Of a stretch of DNA of 64,000 bases, positions 9,225 through 18,394 are shown one piece after another (within the stretch, counting starts at the first letter, position 1; the number at the start of each line of letters is the position of its first letter). The notes beneath the pieces are model-generated. The model ran no database searches and was not told the DNA's origin. It was given only the letters and a program-made list of their open reading frames with translations. Origin of the DNA: Marinilabiliaceae bacterium JC017. Its GTDB lineage: Bacteria > Bacteroidota > Bacteroidia > Bacteroidales > Marinilabiliaceae. The translations under genes were made by a program, and so were the position numbers. Location of the stretch: NCBI GenBank assembly GCA_004296775.1, contig RHGE01000002.1:84964-148963 (forward strand), given 5' to 3'.

Positions 9225-9614
9225 ATGGCATTAAAACGAAGTAGTAAAATAAGTACCAGTTTTTCCATGTCGTCCATGACCGACATTGTATTTCTGCTGC
9301 TTATCTTTTTCATGATCACCTCAACCATGGTACACCCCAATGCCATTAAGTTGTTGATTCCGAAAAAGAGCACTAAAAAAGTAGTGGTTGAAAAATACGT
9401 GGACGTGCGTGTAACAGCATCCGGCAAATACTATTTAAACGGGAAGCGGGTTTCGGCCGGCAACCTGGAACCCCGGTTATTAAACACCTTTGCCCGTGCT
9501 GACAAAAGCATTATTAAACTGCGCACCGATAAAAAGGCCTCTACCGGGGATGCAGCAAGGATTCTGGACATTGCAGAATCAAATGGCGTAAAAGTAATTT
9601 TAGATATCAGGTAA
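9225..9614 (+). CDS. exbD: ExbD/TolR family biopolymer transport protein (first copy)
   Basis: The 129-residue protein has a short cytoplasmic tail, one membrane helix (IVFLLLIFFMITSTMV) and a periplasmic domain. The conserved Asp of the ExbD/TolR helix is present in SMTDIVFLLL. It partners the ExbB-like channel encoded just upstream. Its stop overlaps the start of the second ExbD gene by one base (TAATG), suggesting coupled translation and near-equal synthesis. Confidence 0.93.
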   Translation: MALKRSSKISTSFSMSSMTDIVFLLLIFFMITSTMVHPNAIKLLIPKKSTKKVVVEKYVDVRVTASGKYYLNGKRVSAGNLEPRLLNTFARADKSIIKLRTDKKASTGDAARILDIAESNGVKVILDIR

Positions 9615-10009
9615 TGGCGCTAAAAAGACAAAGTAAAGTTGAATCAGGTTTTAGTATGTCGTCGATGACCGACATCGTGTTTCTGCTGTTAATCTTCTTC
9701 ATGATTACCTCCACATTGGTAACACCTGCAGCCGTTAAAAATCTAACGCTGCCCAAGGGAGATCACCAGGTATCGGCTAAGCCCAATACCACTATTTCGG
9801 TAACCAGTGATCTGAAATACTACGTGGAAGGCGAAGAGATTGCCTTTTGGAGAATGGAAAAACGACTGAAAAGTATTTTAGATAATAGTCCGGAGACGTA
9901 TATTGCTCTTCATGTTGATGAAGCAGTCCCCTTCTCTGTAGTGGGAAAAATAAGAGATATTGCAATTCGAAATAAATATAAGTTGATACTGGCAACACGA
10001 GCCAAATAG
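9614..10009 (+). CDS. exbD: ExbD/TolR family biopolymer transport protein (second copy)
   Basis: This is a 131-residue paralogue of the preceding gene. It shares the MALKR start, the SMTDIVFLLLIFFMITST helix with its Asp, and a periplasmic domain of different sequence. Two different ExbD proteins next to one ExbB is a common Bacteroidota arrangement and suggests a heterodimeric ExbD in the stator. The TonB/TolA-like gene starts 4 bp after its end. Confidence 0.93.
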   Translation: MALKRQSKVESGFSMSSMTDIVFLLLIFFMITSTLVTPAAVKNLTLPKGDHQVSAKPNTTISVTSDLKYYVEGEEIAFWRMEKRLKSILDNSPETYIALHVDEAVPFSVVGKIRDIAIRNKYKLILATRAK

Positions 10010-10012
10010 ACT

Positions 10013-10942
10013 ATGAACAACCCCAATAAACGATATGGCATAATAGGCACAACAGTATTTCATGTGTTACTGTTGCTGTTTTTGATATACTTTGGTTTGA
10101 AATCCATCCCCCAGGGAGAAGAAGGGATTTTAGTGAATTTAGGTGATACGGTAACAGGCATGGGAAATGAAGAACCACGTCAACAAGTTGCCCAACAAAC
10201 TGAAAAATCAACCCCTCCGCCACCGCCTGTTAAAAAAGCAGAGCCGGTGCCCGAAGAACCGGCTAAAGAAGAAATAAAAACACAGGATTACGATGAAGCG
10301 CCAGAAATAAAAGCAGCCGAACAAAAGAAAAAGGAAGCTGAAAAGAAACGCCTGGAAGAAGAAAGAAAAAAAAGAGAAGAAGCTGAACGTATTCAACGTG
10401 AAGAAGAGGAACGCATCAGGAAAGAAGAAGCAGAGCGCATCAGAAAAGAAGAGGCAGAAAGGAAAAGACAAGAAGAAGCCGAACGCAAACGCCAGGAAGA
10501 AATTGCACGCCAAAAGAAAGCCATCAGCAATAACGTCACCAACGCCTTTGGAAAAGGAAGCGGCACCTCCACATCAGAGGGCGAAAACAAAGGAACCGGT
10601 AACCAGGGCTATCTAACCGGCGATCCCAATTCAAAAAATCGTAATGGAAGCGGTTTGGGTACAAAAGGCAACTCCTTTAGCCTGGCAGGCCGTAGCTTGG
10701 TTGGTTCATTTCCTCTACCAGCTTATAACACGCAGGAATATGGTATTGTAGTGGTTCAAATCACGGTTGACAAAACAGGGAAAGTTACCAGCGCAGAACC
10801 CATGCTGAAGGGCACCACAACCACCAGCCGGGCTTTGAAGCAAGCCGCCGTAGCTGCCGCACTAAAGGCACATTTTAATAACGATGCCAACGCCGCTGCT
10901 TACCAAAAGGGGACGATTACTTATCATTTTGAATTGGATTAA
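10013..10942 (+). CDS. TonB/TolA-like energy transducer
   Basis: The 309-residue protein has an N-terminal membrane helix (TTVFHVLLLLFLIYFGL), then a Pro/Lys stretch. From about residue 100 to 165 it has a long charged coil made of repeated AERIRKEEAER-like units. A Gly/Ser linker and a C-terminal TonB-type domain follow, with the motif VVVQITVDKTGKVTSAEP. The coil resembles TolA, while the C-terminal domain resembles the TonB family. It closes the ExbB-ExbD-ExbD operon and would carry force to outer-membrane partners. The coiled region is highly repetitive at DNA level (GAAGAAGC/GAACGC runs). Confidence 0.88.
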   Translation: MNNPNKRYGIIGTTVFHVLLLLFLIYFGLKSIPQGEEGILVNLGDTVTGMGNEEPRQQVAQQTEKSTPPPPPVKKAEPVPEEPAKEEIKTQDYDEAPEIKAAEQKKKEAEKKRLEEERKKREEAERIQREEEERIRKEEAERIRKEEAERKRQEEAERKRQEEIARQKKAISNNVTNAFGKGSGTSTSEGENKGTGNQGYLTGDPNSKNRNGSGLGTKGNSFSLAGRSLVGSFPLPAYNTQEYGIVVVQITVDKTGKVTSAEPMLKGTTTTSRALKQAAVAAALKAHFNNDANAAAYQKGTITYHFELD

Positions 10943-11023
10943 CATCCATTCTATGTCACAAGCAGGAGGCCTTTGGGAATCTTTTTTCAAACCAAACAAA
11001 ACTAAATATTAGTGGATTATAAC

Positions 11024-11359
11024 AATCCCCCTGGGGAATACGACAATCCCTTTGGAGAGAATGATTATCCCCTTGGGGCGAACGCCAATCCCCTTGGGGC
11101 GAACGCCAATCCCCTTGGGGCGAACGCCAATCCCTTTGGGGAGAACGCCAATCCCCTTGGGGCGAACGCCAATCCCTTTGGGGAGAACGCCAATCCCCTT
11201 GGGGAGAACGCCAATCCCCTTGGGGAGAACGCCAATCCCCTTGGGGGGAAAATCTTTCCCTTTGGGGCAAACGCTATTCCCCTTGGGGAGAACGATTATC
11301 CCCCTGGGGAAAATGATAATTCCCTTGGGGAGAATGATGATCCCTCTGGGGAAAAAGAG
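11024..11359 (+). repeat. tandem array of sixteen 21-bp units
   Basis: Sixteen consecutive 21-bp units are built around the core CCCCTTGGGG followed by a GAACGCC-like spacer. Each core can form a CCC/GGG stem. Read from 11025, the units encode an I-P-L-G-R-T-P-like heptapeptide. In this frame most core differences between units are silent (CCC/CCT, TTG/CTG, CGA/AGA, ATC/ATT). No convincing start codon or ribosome-binding site precedes it. The other frames and the minus strand are also largely open, because 21 is a multiple of three. The array fills the gap between the TonB-like gene and the TauE-like gene. Confidence 0.9.
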
Positions 11360-11387
11360 TATTCACAAAGGGATGGATGTATTTAAC

Positions 11388-12167
11388 CTATTCTCCCAAA
11401 GACATAACTATCATATCTAACACTCCCAGCACCTTTAACCCGGCAATAAACACCGCTGCCAACAAAATATAACGAATCGCAGCCACCCCAATTCTACCGG
11501 CATACCGCGAAGCCACATAAGCACCAGTAACATTGCCAACGGAAAGAATAAGCCCATAGAGATAGTTCACCTGTCCGGAGTAAATGAATATCCCCAAGGC
11601 AAGGGAGGTATAAGCCAAAACAATCAACACCTTTACCGCATTGGCTCTAATCAGGTCATATCCCACACCCAACACCAGGCCACTCAAAAGAAAAAAACCC
11701 ACACCCGCCTGGATAAAACCACCATAAATTCCAATCAAAAAGAAGATGATGATTTGCCAAAATGAATGTTTCTTTTGCACCTGGCCCGCTTGTTGTTTCA
11801 CCCAACTACCGGGATTGATTAAAATCAGAAAGAACATGAATAAAAGAAGACCACCGATAATACCATTCAGCATTTTCGCATTGATATATACGGCAAACAG
11901 AGCGCCTATAACAGATCCAATCACAGCCGGAACAATAAGTCGCCATTCATGTTGTGGTTGTAACAATTGTTGTTTTTTAAAATTCCGCACTGCCACCAGG
12001 TTTTGAAAGAAGATGGCCACCCGGTTTGTGGCATTGGCCTGGTTGGGCGACAACCCTAAAAACATTAATACCGGCAAGGTCAACAAAGAACCACTACCGG
12101 CCAGGGTATTAATAAAACCGGCAAAAACACCGGCCACAACCAACAAAACGATCTTATATATTTCCAT
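11388..12167 (-). CDS. TauE/SafE family membrane permease
   Basis: The 259-residue protein is almost wholly hydrophobic, with about eight predicted membrane segments. It starts with the family signature around residues 14-40 (FAGFINTLAGSGSLLTLPVL), and a second half repeats the pattern (GIYGGFIQAGVGFFLL). The family exports sulfite, sulfoacetate or other organosulfur anions, but many members have unknown substrates. It lies downstream of glyA with a terminator between them, so it is probably transcribed separately. Confidence 0.9.
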   Translation of the reverse strand: MEIYKIVLLVVAGVFAGFINTLAGSGSLLTLPVLMFLGLSPNQANATNRVAIFFQNLVAVRNFKKQQLLQPQHEWRLIVPAVIGSVIGALFAVYINAKMLNGIIGGLLLFMFFLILINPGSWVKQQAGQVQKKHSFWQIIIFFLIGIYGGFIQAGVGFFLLSGLVLGVGYDLIRANAVKVLIVLAYTSLALGIFIYSGQVNYLYGLILSVGNVTGAYVASRYAGRIGVAAIRYILLAAVFIAGLKVLGVLDMIVMSLGE

Positions 12168-12183
12168 GCTTTTTTGATAAAAA

Positions 12184-12212
12184 AAAGGATGCCTTAAAGT
12201 AAAGCATCCTTT
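12184..12212 (-). terminator. intrinsic terminator after glyA
   Basis: A 9-bp perfect inverted repeat (AAAGGATGC / GCATCCTTT) has an 11-base loop. On the minus strand it is followed by a T run, seen as the A-rich stretch before 12184. It lies 24 bp after the glyA stop. Confidence 0.8.
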
Positions 12213-12235
12213 CTTATATTATAAAATGATAATGA

Positions 12236-13516
12236 CTACCAAGCAAACATTGGCTTATCAGCCATCATTGCATTCACGCGCTTACGTACGTCGGCAATCA
12301 CTTCTTCGTTATCGATATTTGAAATTACTTCATCAATGAAGCCTACAATCACTCGCATCTCGTCTTCTTTCAAACCACGGGAAGTGATGGCAGATGTTCC
12401 AACACGAATTCCTGAAGTAGAGAAAGGTGAACGGGTATCGAATGGCACCATGTTCTTGTTAATGGTAATGTCAGCTTTCACCAAAGTATTTTCCACTTTC
12501 TTACCAGTGATTTCAGGGAACTTCGTTCTAAGGTCAATCAACATCAGGTGATTGTCTGTACCACCAGAAATAATTTTATACCCTAATTTACTGAACTCAT
12601 CAGCCATTACATCAGCATTGGCTTTCACTTGCTCCACATAGGTTTTGAAATCATCAGACAAGGCCTCACCAAAAGCTACTGCTTTACCTGCAATCACATG
12701 CTCAAGCGGTCCACCTTGCTGTCCCGGGAATACGGCAAAATCCAATACGGCCGACATCATTTTGGTTACTCCTTTAGGTGTCTTTAATCCCCATGGATTT
12801 TCGAAATCTTTACCCACCAGGATCATTCCACCACGTGGTCCGCGAAGTGTTTTGTGAGTAGTGGTTGTCACAATGTGGCAATGCTCCACCGGATTGCTCA
12901 ACAAGCCCTTGGCAATTAAACCAGCAGGGTGTGCCATGTCGCAAAGCAAGATAGCATTCACTTCATCAGCAATTTTACGCATCCGTGCATAATCCCACTC
13001 ACGCGAATAAGCAGAAGCTCCTGCGATGATCATTTTTGGCTTGTTCTCACGTGCCAATTGCTCCATCTCATCATAGTCCACCTGTCCGGTTTCCTCTTTC
13101 ACATGATAAGCAACAGCATGATAGTTAACACCTGAAAAGTTCACCGGAGAACCATGAGTCAGGTGACCACCGTGAGACAAATCAAGCCCCATGAAGGTAT
13201 CGCCTGGTTTCAGGCAAGCAAAGAAAACAGCGGCATTAGCCTGAGCCCCTGAGTGAGGTTGCACATTGGCATATTCAGCGCCGAAAAGCTCACAAGCGCG
13301 ATCAATAGCCAATTGTTCTGTCTGGTCCACCACCTGACAGCCGCCATAATACCGCTTTCCAGGATATCCTTCGGCATACTTGTTTGTCAGGCACGATCCC
13401 ATCGCTTCCATCACCTGCTTGCTCACGAAGTTTTCAGATGCGATAAGCTCTATACCATTTTTCTGACGCTCATATTCTTGCTCAATAAGGTCGAAGATTT
13501 TTGTATCTCTTTCCAT
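12236..13516 (-). CDS. glyA: serine hydroxymethyltransferase
   Basis: The 426-residue enzyme interconverts serine and glycine with tetrahydrofolate. The PLP lysine is Lys222 in [14 protein letters not shown], and [15 protein letters not shown] and [11 protein letters not shown] are the other family signatures. Length is standard. A good promoter precedes it at 13576-13605 and a terminator follows at 12184-12212, so it is a single-gene unit. Confidence 0.98.
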   Translation of the reverse strand: MERDTKIFDLIEQEYERQKNGIELIASENFVSKQVMEAMGSCLTNKYAEGYPGKRYYGGCQVVDQTEQLAIDRACELFGAEYANVQPHSGAQANAAVFFACLKPGDTFMGLDLSHGGHLTHGSPVNFSGVNYHAVAYHVKEETGQVDYDEMEQLARENKPKMIIAGASAYSREWDYARMRKIADEVNAILLCDMAHPAGLIAKGLLSNPVEHCHIVTTTTHKTLRGPRGGMILVGKDFENPWGLKTPKGVTKMMSAVLDFAVFPGQQGGPLEHVIAGKAVAFGEALSDDFKTYVEQVKANADVMADEFSKLGYKIISGGTDNHLMLIDLRTKFPEITGKKVENTLVKADITINKNMVPFDTRSPFSTSGIRVGTSAITSRGLKEDEMRVIVGFIDEVISNIDNEEVIADVRKRVNAMMADKPMFAW

Positions 13517-13575
13517 CCCTATTTATTTTATTAAATTAATTAATTTGGGTTTGCCCAATAAATGATTAAAAGCTA

Positions 13576-13605
13576 CAAATTTAAAGGTTCAAACTGACTT
13601 TCAAA
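13576..13605 (-). promoter_or_regulatory. Bacteroidota-type promoter of glyA
   Basis: On the minus strand, TTTG (13605-13602) is followed after 18 bp by TAAATTTG (13583-13576). This matches the TTTG-N19-TANNTTTG consensus with one base less spacing. It lies about 60 bp before the glyA start. Confidence 0.6.
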
Positions 13606-13729
13606 ATAGACATGCAGTTTATAACTTTTACCAGACCCTACCAATGATTTTATTCAAGAAATGCCCATACATGACATAAATCAAATATTGAGATAAAAGT
13701 CAAATTAATTATCCACTCAGACAAACCTC

Positions 13730-15508
13730 CTATTCATCAGAGAAATGAATCAGAACGCGGCGGTAAACCGAGAAAATTTTTGATTTCGATACAAATCCTA
13801 AATATTTCCCATCTTCTACAACAGGCAAGTTCCAGGCCCCGGTTTCTTCAAATTTCCGCATCACCGCATCCATATTTTCATCGTATTGAATATGCGTTGG
13901 CGGCAAAGACATCAGCTGTTCCACGTAAGTATTGTCATACGCCTCATTGTTAAACATTATATTCCTGATATCATCAAGTAGCACAATACCCTGAAGGATC
14001 CCCTGATCATCTACCACCGGGAAAATATTTCGTTTCGACGCTGATATTATTCTCACCAACTCGCCCAGGCTGGTACGCGGTGAAACTATACGAAAATCCG
14101 TTTCCAATACCTTATTTAATCGCATCAGCGTTAACACAGCTTTGTCTTTATGGTGAGTAATGAGTTCGCCTTTTTGCGCCAAACGTTTTGTATAAATCGA
14201 ATGCGGTTCGAAATACATAATGGTCAAATAAGCGATAGTAGAAGTGATCATCAGCGGAATAAACAACCCATAACCTTTCGTGATTTCAGCAATCAAAAAG
14301 ATCGCCGTTAACGGAGCATGCATTACCCCGGCCATCAACCCAGCCATACCCACCAAGGTAAAATGCGATTCAGGCAGATTAACCCAATTCAAACTATTGG
14401 CAATGCGGGCAAAGAAATAACCGGTAGCCCCGCCCATAAAAAGTGTTGGTGCAAAGATACCGCCAATACCACCACTACCAGTGGTAACCGCTGTGGCCAG
14501 TACTTTAAAGACCAGAATAAAAAAGAGGAACCCCATGATGGCCCAGTTGTTTTCATGTAAATCATAAAACAAACTGTTACTCATCAATGAGTTTACATCG
14601 CCATTAAGTAAGGCGGTAATGGTATCATATCCTTCCCCGTATAGAGGAGGAAATAAGAAAATAACCACACTTAAAATAATCCCGCCGATAATCCATTTTG
14701 CAAAAGTATTTGACACTTTCCCAAAACGATTCTCTACATACATAACCCCCCAGGTAAAATAAAGGGAGACAAAACCACCAACAATTCCTAACAGTACATA
14801 AAACGGTATATTATCCAGTATAAACGGTGCTTCCAGATGAAAGGTAAACTCTACCTCTTTGCCCAGAAAAAAATAGGCTACCGATGCCGATGACACAGCA
14901 GAAATAAGCAACGGTACGATACTGGCCATGGTCAAATCAAGCATCAACACCTCCAGTGTAAATACCAATCCGGCAATGGGTGCCTTAAAGATACCGGCAA
15001 TAGCTCCGGCAGCACCGCATCCCATAAGCAAAATGATATTTTTATAGTTCATATGAAACAATCGCCCCAACGATGAACCAATAGAAGCACCCGTTAGCAC
15101 AATTGGCGCCTCTGCTCCTACTGATCCACCAAATCCGATGGTGAACGTACTTGTGAGTATAGAGGAGTAGTTATTGTGTGATTTAATATGTCCCCCCCTC
15201 TTGGATATGGCATAAAGGATTTTACTGATTCCATGCCCCAGATTATCTTTAATAAAGATCTTAACAATCAAGACCGTTATTAAGATACCAATCATCGGAT
15301 AAGCAAGAAACAGATAGTTCTGCGCCTCCATACTGAATCCACTGGTTAAAAACACATGCACATGGTGAATCCCGTTTTTCAAAATCACAGCAGCTAATCC
15401 ACTTAAAATACCGACCAATAAACTTAAGACTAAAACAAATTGGCGGTGACTAACATTCTTTATTCTCCAAATGAGAAATTTCCCTGGTAATTGTGATATT
15501 TTTTTCAT
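13730..15508 (-). CDS. ClC family chloride channel/antiporter with CBS domains (copy 1)
   Basis: The 592-residue protein has the full ClC membrane core. LGHGISKIL is the first selectivity loop, GSVGAEAP carries the gating glutamate (Glu133), and GGIFAPTLFMGG is the GxFxP region. The last 130 residues form a pair of CBS domains, which usually sense adenine nucleotides. The retained gating glutamate is compatible with Cl-/H+ exchange, although the proton-side glutamate was not verified. A close paralogue lies at 18395-20170 on the same strand. Confidence 0.93.
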   Translation of the reverse strand: MKKISQLPGKFLIWRIKNVSHRQFVLVLSLLVGILSGLAAVILKNGIHHVHVFLTSGFSMEAQNYLFLAYPMIGILITVLIVKIFIKDNLGHGISKILYAISKRGGHIKSHNNYSSILTSTFTIGFGGSVGAEAPIVLTGASIGSSLGRLFHMNYKNIILLMGCGAAGAIAGIFKAPIAGLVFTLEVLMLDLTMASIVPLLISAVSSASVAYFFLGKEVEFTFHLEAPFILDNIPFYVLLGIVGGFVSLYFTWGVMYVENRFGKVSNTFAKWIIGGIILSVVIFLFPPLYGEGYDTITALLNGDVNSLMSNSLFYDLHENNWAIMGFLFFILVFKVLATAVTTGSGGIGGIFAPTLFMGGATGYFFARIANSLNWVNLPESHFTLVGMAGLMAGVMHAPLTAIFLIAEITKGYGLFIPLMITSTIAYLTIMYFEPHSIYTKRLAQKGELITHHKDKAVLTLMRLNKVLETDFRIVSPRTSLGELVRIISASKRNIFPVVDDQGILQGIVLLDDIRNIMFNNEAYDNTYVEQLMSLPPTHIQYDENMDAVMRKFEETGAWNLPVVEDGKYLGFVSKSKIFSVYRRVLIHFSDE

Positions 15509-15860
15509 TGCGGTGACAAAAGTAATACAAATGGCCCCCTGTTGTCCTTTGAGCCGTAATTTATTATTGTTTTAAACAAGTTTCGATCTTTTTCGTCCTA
15601 AAGGCATTAACCCAAAATCAAATAAAAATACATTAAATACGTCAGCAGATGCTCATAAATCCCACTTGAGCAGACAAAAACATCATTCGATCAATTCAAC
15701 TTTTTTATAACTTCGACGTTATTGCCTTCCCCCAACACCCTTACTCTTTTTCCGTCAATTCATAATCATACATCATTAACTAAGCTTTATTTAGGTTTTA
15801 AAACACAAGCATGACAACCTCCATACGCCGGCAAAAAAGTCAGGTATTATAAAAACAGGA

Positions 15861-15907
15861 CAACTGCTTCTTTCATTCCTCTTACTGAAGAATAAAAAAA
15901 GCAGTTG
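15861..15907 (-). terminator. hairpin in the 15.5-15.96 kb gap, possible terminator
   Basis: An imperfect 13-bp inverted repeat (CAACTGCTTCTTT / AAAAAAGCAGTTG) lies downstream of the minus-strand NUMOD4 gene. It could end that transcript, but its T tract is short. The rest of the 15509-15960 interval is AT-rich and I see no gene in it. Confidence 0.35.
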
Positions 15908-15960
15908 CAATAATTCTAATCGTAATACTATAATAATAAAGGTGACAAACTGCCCTCTAT

Positions 15961-16533
15961 TTAGATATCTGTTACAGCCTCAACTTCTGCCCAATTCTCA
16001 TTTCGCTTAATCCGTGAAACCTGCATTTCACTGATACAAAACAATCGCGCCACAACACTCTGTTTTATTCCTTTTTCAAGCATCCCTTTAAGCACTTTAA
16101 CGTCTTCTGGTTTTAATTTAGAAGACGTAACTACTTTCCCGGCCTTTTTACGAGCTTCCTGAAGCACTTTGTGCATACGTTTATAACTCTCTTCCCGGGT
16201 CACCCACTGGAGGTTACCGTAGAAATTGTTTTGCTTATTCCAATCCAGGTGAATCACAACGGTGTGTTCATCACTTTCTTTTGGAATAAAATATTCAGCC
16301 GTCAACTTATGCACTAAATAGGATTTCTTCTTACCATCAACACGTAAACTGATATTATAAAAGCCTTTTATATTACCTGGCTTTACAATGCGTCCATTCA
16401 CCTGGTCATAACAATAACTCTTGATACGACCATAGTTACTAATTTCATATTTCTTATCCGTAAACGTTAGCTCTTTCCACTCTTCATCATCAATCTTCCT
16501 AAGCTTTCTCTTTTTATTTAACTTTACTTCCAT
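15961..16533 (-). CDS. NUMOD4/HNH-like protein with C-terminal helix-turn-helix
   Basis: The 190-residue protein starts at ATG 16533. Residues 17-50 match the NUMOD4 motif (EEWKELTF...YEISNYGRIKS). Residues 74-112 match the HNH_3 pattern: VHKLTAEYFIP, then HLDWNKQNNFYGNLQWVT with its conserved His and Asn pair. Residues 138-175 look like a helix-turn-helix (KQSVVARLFCISEMQVSRIK). This combination is known from homing endonucleases and their stand-alone relatives. No intron or intein is visible in its neighbours, so it is either a free-standing nuclease or a DNA-binding protein. Activity is unproven. Confidence 0.75.
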   Translation of the reverse strand: MEVKLNKKRKLRKIDDEEWKELTFTDKKYEISNYGRIKSYCYDQVNGRIVKPGNIKGFYNISLRVDGKKKSYLVHKLTAEYFIPKESDEHTVVIHLDWNKQNNFYGNLQWVTREESYKRMHKVLQEARKKAGKVVTSSKLKPEDVKVLKGMLEKGIKQSVVARLFCISEMQVSRIKRNENWAEVEAVTDI

Positions 16534-16825
16534 ATACAAAAAATGGGTTAAGTCGTTTTCAAACTATAAATCAAACGAAGCGTTAAGGTTTTCTTTTATT
16601 GTAAAAATCTGATTGCGAGAACACCAAGTTTGGTGCAAAATACAGTGATCAAATAACGTACTAGCAAAAATAGGAAAATAGTTTTCATAAAACAATGTGA
16701 TATAATACAGGTATTCTGTTAAAATAAGTTAACGCATTCATCTCCTATTCAATAATTCATCGAAAAACCTTTTGGAGTACGGCATTTAGTATAAAAAGCA
16801 ATTTTTATCTTTACCGCAAAAAATC

Positions 16826-17209
16826 ATGTCACTGAATATAGATGATCAAGATTTAGCAAAATTCATTCTGGTAGGAGATCACGTACTGATCAAATCCAAA
16901 ACACCCCAGAAACGCACAAAAACCGGCCTTTACTTGCCTCCCAACGTCCAGGAAAAGGAAAAAGTAATAAGTGGTTATATTGTAAAAACAGGTCCCGGAT
17001 ATCCCATTCCGGCAGTTGCCGACAGTGATGAACCTTGGAAATCGAAGGATGAAAAGGTTAAATATGTACCACTGCAACCCAAAGAAGGTGATCTGGCTAT
17101 TTATCTTCAAAATAGTGGCTACGAGATCGAATACAAGAAGGAGAAATACGTTATCGTGCCCCAGTCCGCCATATTGATGCTGATACGAGACGAAGGATTA
17201 TTTGAATAA
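16826..17209 (+). CDS. GroES-like co-chaperone family protein
   Basis: The 127-residue protein resembles Cpn10: GDHVLIKSKTPQKRTKTGLYLPP corresponds to the GroES start and mobile loop, and the end IVPQSAILMLIRD to its last strand. It is longer than GroES by an insert with Trp and acidic residues around 70-85, a form seen in Bacteroidota. No groEL gene is adjacent, so it is probably a GroES paralogue, not the main co-chaperonin. Confidence 0.8.
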   Translation: MSLNIDDQDLAKFILVGDHVLIKSKTPQKRTKTGLYLPPNVQEKEKVISGYIVKTGPGYPIPAVADSDEPWKSKDEKVKYVPLQPKEGDLAIYLQNSGYEIEYKKEKYVIVPQSAILMLIRDEGLFE

Positions 17210-17228
17210 CCTCTGTCTGACTGGAATA

Positions 17229-17259
17229 TTTGACGAACAATTGCAAAATACTATTTTTG
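17229..17259 (+). promoter_or_regulatory. Bacteroidota-type promoter of the dus gene
   Basis: TTTG at 17229-17232 and TATTTTTG at 17252-17259 are separated by exactly 19 bp, a full match to TTTG-N19-TANNTTTG. The dihydrouridine synthase gene begins about 50 bp downstream. Confidence 0.75.
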
Positions 17260-17309
17260 CACCTCGTTTATATTGACGATACACAAAGAGAGGATAGCGA
17301 AGAAGATTA

Positions 17310-18326
17310 ATGGGAAATTTCTGGCACGAATTAGAAAAACCACTGTGGGCATTAGCTCCCATGGAGGACGTCACAGATACAGTATTTAGAGAGATTGTGC
17401 TTAAACTGAGCACTCCCTCCCATTTACATTTATTATTCAGTGAATTTTTATCAACAGATGGCTTCTGTCATGACATTGGCCATGATAAAGTAATACACCG
17501 GATAAAAGCAAATTCCAGCGAACTAGACCTTGCCCGCCAGCAGAACGTTAAACTTGTTGCACAAATCTGGGGCACTGATCCTGAGAAATTCTTCAAGACA
17601 GCCCGCTACATCGCAGCACACACTCCTTTTCATGGTATTGACATCAACATGGGATGCCCCATGAAGAATATCATTAAAAAGGGTGCCTGCTCAGCCTTAA
17701 TCAACACCCCCCAATTGGCCCTGGATATAATCGCCGCAGTAAAAGAAGCCACTTCGCTGCCTTTGAGTGTAAAAACACGCATTGGCTTTAAAAAAGTAGT
17801 AACCGAAGAATGGATTTCAACACTATTACAAAGCGATATCGATGCCCTGATTGTTCATGGTCGCATACAAAAAATGATGTCAGAAGGAGAAGCCGACTGG
17901 AATGAGATACAAAAGGCCGTTGAACTACGCAATCAAATTAATCCAACCATTAAAATTCTTGGTAATGGTGATGTTGCGTCATTAAAGGACGGCCATGAGA
18001 AAGTAAAAACCCATGGTGTGGACGGTGCAATGATCGGACGCGGCATATTTTCGAATCCCTGGTTTTTCTCCCCGGGAAAAGAACCTTCACAGGAGGAGAA
18101 ACTGCAAGCACTTTTAGATCACGCCCGGTTATATGAAAACACCTGGCAGAGTCAAAAGCCTTGGGCTATTATCAAACGCTTTTTCAAAATATACACCAAC
18201 AACTTTCCGGCAGCAGCAAAGTTACGCGCACAACTCATGGACACCAATAACTATACAGAAGCAGAACAAGTTGTTTCACAATTTAATGAATGGCAAAAAA
18301 ACTTCGCCCAAGAAACAACAGAATAG
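17310..18326 (+). CDS. tRNA-dihydrouridine synthase
   Basis: The 338-residue flavoenzyme reduces uridines in tRNA D-loops. The TIM-barrel start LAPMEDVTDTVFRE, the INMGCPMKN segment with the conserved Cys, LSVKTRIGF, and the FMN phosphate site ILGNGDV/DGAMIGRG are all present. IVHGR replaces the usual HGRT, within family variation. It is a single gene with its own promoter and no co-directional neighbour. Which uridines it modifies cannot be read from sequence. Confidence 0.93.
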   Translation: MGNFWHELEKPLWALAPMEDVTDTVFREIVLKLSTPSHLHLLFSEFLSTDGFCHDIGHDKVIHRIKANSSELDLARQQNVKLVAQIWGTDPEKFFKTARYIAAHTPFHGIDINMGCPMKNIIKKGACSALINTPQLALDIIAAVKEATSLPLSVKTRIGFKKVVTEEWISTLLQSDIDALIVHGRIQKMMSEGEADWNEIQKAVELRNQINPTIKILGNGDVASLKDGHEKVKTHGVDGAMIGRGIFSNPWFFSPGKEPSQEEKLQALLDHARLYENTWQSQKPWAIIKRFFKIYTNNFPAAAKLRAQLMDTNNYTEAEQVVSQFNEWQKNFAQETTE

Positions 18327-18394
18327 GAACCCATTAGCTCAAAAACCCATGACTACATCAGTGCCCTTAAAAAACTTAAGCACTGATACTCTTT

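Noticed and set aside
10956..11270. Minus-strand reading frame of SPQGDWR-like heptapeptides over the first repeat array
   Set aside because: It is a shadow of the 21-bp array; unit differences change amino acids in this frame and there is no start context.
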